This document shows positions 60,689-64,000 of a stretch of DNA of 64,000 bases, in pieces; positions within the stretch are counted from its first letter, which is position 1; every line of letters begins with the position of its first letter. The notes beneath the pieces were generated by a model. It made no database searches and was not told where the DNA came from. It saw nothing but the letters and a program-made list of their open reading frames with translations. The position numbers were made by a program, and so were the translations under genes. Where the stretch lies: NCBI RefSeq assembly GCF_900103405.1, contig NZ_FNHX01000005.1, positions 2,845 through 66,844 of the forward strand, in the 5' to 3' direction. This DNA is from Polaromonas sp. JS666. GTDB lineage: Bacteria > Pseudomonadota > Gammaproteobacteria > Burkholderiales > Burkholderiaceae_C.

Positions 60689-61189
60689 ATGAGTGCCAGA
60701 GACTCTTTTGAATTCAATACCTTGCACAAAGGAATTGGTGTTCGCGTGCTGCTCGTGGAGTTTCACGAACTCGCCGTCGAGGATTTTCACAGCCGGCTGC
60801 AGATGCTATCCGCCTCGAGGCTGATCACGCGCATAGACGCCACGCCGCTGACGGGTGCGCCATGGATGTTCGAGACCTTCCGGCATTGTGTGGTTTTTGT
60901 GCGCCTGCGCGAGCAGCACATGAGCGGCAACCGAAGCACGGCGATGGAAGCCTTTCTGGCGCAGCTGGCGGCGTCCCGCGCCGTCACCGTCATACCCATC
61001 ACCTGCCAGCGCGCGGTCATCGGCCATTTCCACAGCCAGCTCTCCCGCGTCAGCCCGATGTACCTGGGCACTTCTTTTATGCAGGAGGACCTCCTGCATA
61101 TTCTGGGCGCCTGTGCTTTTTCCAGGCCCCTGCGGCGCAAGACCTCCAGGACGGACGCTCCCCGGGAATTGAGTCTCGCCACGCTCTGA
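60689..61189 (+). CDS. Protein of unknown function
   Basis: The protein has 166 residues from ATG 60689, preceded by AGGGGA. It is soluble with no signal peptide. It has alternating strands and helices (VRVLLVEFHELAVEDFHSRL, FETFRHCVVFVRLREQHM, AVTVIPITCQRAVIGHFHSQ), suggestive of an alpha/beta fold. Three histidines and two cysteines are scattered, with no known motif. It is monocistronic: its own terminator follows at 61227. A longer frame from 60557 has no support. Confidence 0.72.
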   Translation: MSARDSFEFNTLHKGIGVRVLLVEFHELAVEDFHSRLQMLSASRLITRIDATPLTGAPWMFETFRHCVVFVRLREQHMSGNRSTAMEAFLAQLAASRAVTVIPITCQRAVIGHFHSQLSRVSPMYLGTSFMQEDLLHILGACAFSRPLRRKTSRTDAPRELSLATL

Positions 61190-61226
61190 GGCCAGGGGCA
61201 GCCGCACCGCCGTTCCACCCGCTCAC

Positions 61227-61249
61227 CCGCCGGACGTTCCGGCGGTTTT
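61227..61249 (+). terminator. Intrinsic terminator after the unknown gene
   Basis: CCGCCGGA (61227-61234), loop CGT, TCCGGCGG (61238-61245), then TTTT (61246-61249): an 8-bp perfect stem with a short U-tract, 38 bases after the stop at 61189. Confidence 0.85.
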
Positions 61250-61296
61250 CCCCAATTCACCCTCCCAAGCGCAAAAAAGGCGGCTTGGCAAGCTGC

Positions 61297-61325
61297 TTGA
61301 TACCCTGTAAAGTCAATTTTAATAT
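61297..61325 (+). promoter_or_regulatory. Candidate promoter for the hydroxyproline genes
   Basis: TTGATA (61297-61302), a 17-base spacer and TAATAT (61320-61325), inside a sharply A/T-rich stretch (61310-61380) in the 328-base gap before the epimerase gene. The long distance to the start (about 185 bases) leaves room for an operator, but none was identified. Confidence 0.5.
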
Positions 61326-61517
61326 CTCATTAATATATTAAATATGATTAAATTTAATTCCTTTGTTTTAGGATTTTCTGCTGATTCATTCTTGCGCCCG
61401 GGGTTTTGCCGAGCCGTCGTCCACCCGGCTCCAGGCCTGCTGCAAGGTTTCCAGTGCCGGGGCTTTGCACGGCTGAAGAAGTAAGCTCATCACCGAACCA
61501 ACCCGCGGACTTGCAAC

Positions 61518-62453
61518 ATGAAACGAATCAAGGTTATTGACTCCCATACCGGCGGCGAACCGACGCGCCTTGTGATTGATGGTTTTCCCGATCTGGGCCA
61601 TGGCAGCATGGCCGAGCGCCGCGCGCTGCTGGCGCAGCGGCACGACGATTGGCGGGCCGCTGCCGTGCTGGAGCCGCGCGGCAGCGATGTGGTGGTGGGC
61701 GCCTTGCTGTGCAAGCCGGTGGATCCGGCCAGCGCCGCGGGCGTGATTTTTTTCAACAACACCGGCTATCTGGGCATGTGCGGCCACGGCACCATAGGGC
61801 TGGTGGCCTCGCTGGCTTATATGGGTTTGATCAGGCCCGGCGAGCACCGCATCGAAACACCGGTGGGCACCGTGACCGCCACGCTTCATGGCGACGGTTC
61901 GGTGAGCGTGCGTAATGTGCCCGCCTGGCGGCACCTACACCAGGTCGCCGTCGAGGTGCCGGGCCACGGCACGGTGCGTGGCGACGTGGCCTGGGGCGGC
62001 AACTGGTTTTTCCTGGCGAGCGAACACGGCCAGCGCGTGGCCAGCGACAAGCTGGAGGCCCTCACCGCGTACAGCGTGGCGCTGCGTGAAGCACTGGCGG
62101 CCCAGGGCATCACGGGCGCTGGCGGCGCGGAGATAGACCATATCGAGCTCTTCGCGGACGACGACGGTGGCGCCGACAGCCGCAACTTCGTCCTGTGCCC
62201 CGGCAAGGCCTACGACCGCTCGCCTTGCGGCACCGGCACCAGTGCCAAGATCGCCTGCCTGGCCGCCGACGGCAAGCTTGCGCCCGGCCAGATTTGGCAC
62301 CAGGCGAGCATCATCGGCAGCCGCTTCGAGGCCAGTTACGCCGTGGAGGAAGGCCAGGTCATCCCGACCCTGCGCGGGCGCGCCCACATGAGCGCCGAGG
62401 CCACTTTGCTGATCGAAGAGGGTGATCCCTTCGCCTGGGGCATACGCCTGTGA
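61518..62453 (+). CDS. 4-hydroxyproline epimerase (proline racemase family)
   Basis: Interconverts trans-4-hydroxy-L-proline and cis-4-hydroxy-D-proline, the first step of bacterial hydroxyproline breakdown. It has 311 residues with both catalytic cysteines: Cys88 in MCGHGTIG and Cys237 in [12 protein letters not shown]. Two cysteines exclude the Cys/Thr dehydratase type. SHTGGEPTR at the N-terminus is typical. Coupled by GTGA overlap to an FAD oxidoreductase. Epimerase rather than proline racemase is inferred from this context. Confidence 0.9.
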   Translation: MKRIKVIDSHTGGEPTRLVIDGFPDLGHGSMAERRALLAQRHDDWRAAAVLEPRGSDVVVGALLCKPVDPASAAGVIFFNNTGYLGMCGHGTIGLVASLAYMGLIRPGEHRIETPVGTVTATLHGDGSVSVRNVPAWRHLHQVAVEVPGHGTVRGDVAWGGNWFFLASEHGQRVASDKLEALTAYSVALREALAAQGITGAGGAEIDHIELFADDDGGADSRNFVLCPGKAYDRSPCGTGTSAKIACLAADGKLAPGQIWHQASIIGSRFEASYAVEEGQVIPTLRGRAHMSAEATLLIEEGDPFAWGIRL

Positions 62454-63550
62454 ATGCCGATGTGATCGTGATAGGCGCCGGCATCGTGGGCGCGGCCTGC
62501 GCGCATGAACTCGCGCGCGCGGGACTCGGCGTGCTGGTGCTGGACGCCGGCCTTGGCGGCGCCACGCAGGCCGGCATGGGCCACCTGGTGGTGATGGACG
62601 ACAACCCGGCGGAGCTGACGCTCAGTCATGAGTCGCTGAAGCTCTGGCATGACTGGGCGCCGCGCATGAATGCCGACTGCGCTTTCGCCGCCTGCGGCAC
62701 ATTGTGGCTGGCCGCCAACGACGCCGAAATGGCTGTCGCCGAAGACAAGCGGCGCCGCCTGCAGGCCCATGGCGTTGCCTGCGAACTGCTGGGCTCTGCC
62801 GCGCTGGCCGCAGCGGAGCCTGTCCTGCGCCCAGGCCTGGCGGGGGCGCTCAAGGTTGGCGGCGACAGTGTGGTGTATGCGCCCAATGCCGCGCGATGGC
62901 TGCTTGCGCAAGCAACGCGCGCCATCACTTTTGAACAGGCGCAGGTTACCGCCGTCGAAGGATCCCGCGTGCGCCTGGCGGACGGCAGCTGGCGCAGCGC
63001 CGGCGCCGTGCTGCTGGCCGCGGGCATAGAGGCAAGCCGTCTTTGTCCCGACTTGCCGATACGTCCCAAGAAAGGCCACCTCGCGATCACCGACCGCTAT
63101 CCGGGCACGGTGCACCACCAGCTGGTCGAGCTTGGCTACATCAGCAGCGCGCACCACAGCGACGGCGCATCGGTGGCCTTCAATGTGCAGCCGCGTCCGA
63201 CCGGCCAGCTGCTGATAGGCTCCTCGCGCCAGTTCGACACCACCGACGCGGCAGTGGAGGCGCCCATGCTTGCACGCATGCTGGGCCGCGCGCTGGACTA
63301 CCTGCCGGCGCTGGCCGGCCTCAACACCGTGCGCACCTGGACGGGATTTCGCGCCGCCACGCCGGATGGCCTGCCCATCATCGGCCGCCATCCTCGCCGG
63401 CCAGGCCTGTGGCTGGCCGTGGGCCATGAAGGCCTGGGCGTTACCACGGCCCCTGCCACGGCGCGCCTGCTGGCAGCACAGCTCACCGGCGCGGCGCTTC
63501 CCTTTGAAGCTACGCCTTACGACATGCAGCGCTTTTTGGCGGCCGCGTGA
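62450..63550 (+). CDS. FAD-dependent D-amino-acid (probably D-hydroxyproline) dehydrogenase
   Basis: The protein has 366 residues from GTG 62450, overlapping the epimerase stop by four bases. It has the N-terminal Rossmann FAD motif ([20 protein letters not shown]), a DAO-family core, and the C-terminal [20 protein letters not shown] and [10 protein letters not shown]. Pairing with a hydroxyproline epimerase suggests oxidation of cis-4-hydroxy-D-proline. Later pathway enzymes are not in the window. Confidence 0.88.
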   Translation: MNADVIVIGAGIVGAACAHELARAGLGVLVLDAGLGGATQAGMGHLVVMDDNPAELTLSHESLKLWHDWAPRMNADCAFAACGTLWLAANDAEMAVAEDKRRRLQAHGVACELLGSAALAAAEPVLRPGLAGALKVGGDSVVYAPNAARWLLAQATRAITFEQAQVTAVEGSRVRLADGSWRSAGAVLLAAGIEASRLCPDLPIRPKKGHLAITDRYPGTVHHQLVELGYISSAHHSDGASVAFNVQPRPTGQLLIGSSRQFDTTDAAVEAPMLARMLGRALDYLPALAGLNTVRTWTGFRAATPDGLPIIGRHPRRPGLWLAVGHEGLGVTTAPATARLLAAQLTGAALPFEATPYDMQRFLAAA

Positions 63551-63577
63551 GTGATGCTGCGGTCGCCGGGTTCTGTT

Positions 63578-63600
63578 CAAAGGCATCGGCAATGCCTTTG
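63578..63600. repeat. Stem-loop after the FAD oxidoreductase gene
   Basis: CAAAGGCAT (63578-63586), loop CGGCA, ATGCCTTTG (63592-63600): perfect 9-bp stem, 27 bases after the stop. No U-tract follows, so it may be an mRNA 3' end structure or a weak terminator. Confidence 0.6.
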
Positions 63601-63707
63601 GCGGCACATCAATTTTCAAAAAAGTACCGAGATTGCCTTCGTGCGGACAATGTTGCGCCCAATTGTTCTTGAGCGGCCTATGCTTGGTTCATCGCTTCCC
63701 GGCGACT

Positions 63708-63729
63708 GCCATCGATGCCCATCGATGGC
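63708..63729. promoter_or_regulatory. Perfect inverted repeat, candidate operator
   Basis: GCCATCGATG (63708-63717), two bases, CATCGATGGC (63720-63729). A 22-bp near-palindrome, 40 bases before the start of the partial gene, fits a dimeric repressor or activator site. The CATCGATG core is itself palindromic. Confidence 0.5.
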
Positions 63730-63769
63730 GGGACATGAACCTGCTCAGCCATTCAAGGGGACAACCATC

Positions 63770-64000
63770 ATGATGTACTTTATCGAACTCAGTCAGTTCC
63801 TGGCGGAGGACGAAGCGGTGCTCCAGGCACTCAGGGCGCAGATGGGGCGCGACAAAGGCAAGGCCGTGCATTGGGCCGAATGGCGGGCCGATGGCTCCAA
63901 TGGCCGGTCCTGCCCCGATGTCACGCTCATCAACGCGGCGCGCCTGGACTGGAGGCAGCTGAAGTCCCTGGTCGATGGATGCGGCGCCGAAACCGTTGTG
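63770..64000 (+). CDS. Unrecognised protein, 5' part only (runs off the window)
   Basis: Open from ATG 63770 to the last base (77 codons, no stop); AAGGGG (63755-63760) lies nine bases upstream. A second ATG follows immediately at 63773. The visible part (MMYFIELSQFLAEDEAVLQA, then HWAEWRADGSNGRSCPDVTL) is soluble and mixed alpha/beta in look. No family recognised. Confidence 0.6.
   Translation, partial: MMYFIELSQFLAEDEAVLQALRAQMGRDKGKAVHWAEWRADGSNGRSCPDVTLINAARLDWRQLKSLVDGCGAETVV

Overview
The window is high-GC chromosomal DNA from a motile betaproteobacterium. The flagellar gene content and order (flg operon, divergent fliE and fliF-R operon, fliC-flaG-fliD-fliS-fliT, then flhDC-motAB-cheY-cheA), together with FlhDC as master regulator, point to Burkholderiales and probably a Comamonadaceae-like genus. 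That placement is an inference from gene order and protein style; there is no rRNA or other marker in the window.

Layout. (1) 31-12579, plus strand: rod, hook, ring and junction genes flgC to flgL, interrupted after flgJ by a full chemoreceptor and by a 126-residue stand-alone chemoreceptor-tip protein with its own sigma-28-type promoter. (2) 12566-15396, minus strand: an island of five or six small exported or membrane proteins of unknown function, inserted between flgL and fliR. (3) 15636-26873, minus strand: fliR,Q,P,O,N,M,L,K,J,I,H,G,F, many overlapping by a few bases. (4) 27202-39120, plus strand: fliE, fliC (sigma-28 promoter upstream, three stacked hairpins downstream), flaG, fliD, fliS, fliT, a second FliK-like protein, a free-standing FlhB C-terminal-like protein, an AT-rich leader, flhD, flhC, motA, motB, cheY and cheA. 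No cheW follows cheA; the chemotaxis run stops there. (5) 39443-44676: a redox and stress block with a DipZ-like fusion, Ohr, an EnvZ/OmpR-type two-component pair and a Tat-exported thioredoxin-like paralogue of DipZ.

(6) 45062-57060: a two-partner-secretion locus with TpsB transporter, an unrecognised 300-residue exported protein, a 2704-residue CdiA/FHA-like exoprotein and an overlapping candidate immunity gene. The exoprotein ends in a papain-fold (Tox-PL-like) domain. Downstream lies a scar of inverted and direct repeats, a 44-bp duplicated piece of the exoprotein gene and a broken coding remnant, as expected for a locus that exchanges toxin tips. (7) 57061-60275: a Cache-sensor protein whose class III cyclase domain has lost both metal-binding aspartates, followed by a Tat-exported ABC-type binding protein without ABC partners. 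(8) 60312-60443, minus strand: a predicted small RNA with promoter, two stem-loops and a strong intrinsic terminator. (9) 60689-61189: an unrecognised protein with its own terminator. (10) 61518-63550: hydroxyproline epimerase plus FAD oxidoreductase. (11) 63770 to the edge: the start of an unrecognised gene behind a perfect inverted repeat.

How it fits together: FlhDC would activate the basal-body and hook operons, and FliA (not in the window) would then switch on fliC, flgK and the small chemoreceptor-tip gene through promoters visible here. The strongest candidates for undescribed biology are the chemoreceptor-tip protein, the three-component secretion locus with its toxin scar, the pseudo-cyclase and binding-protein pair, the minus-strand small RNA and the exported-protein island inside the flagellar cluster.
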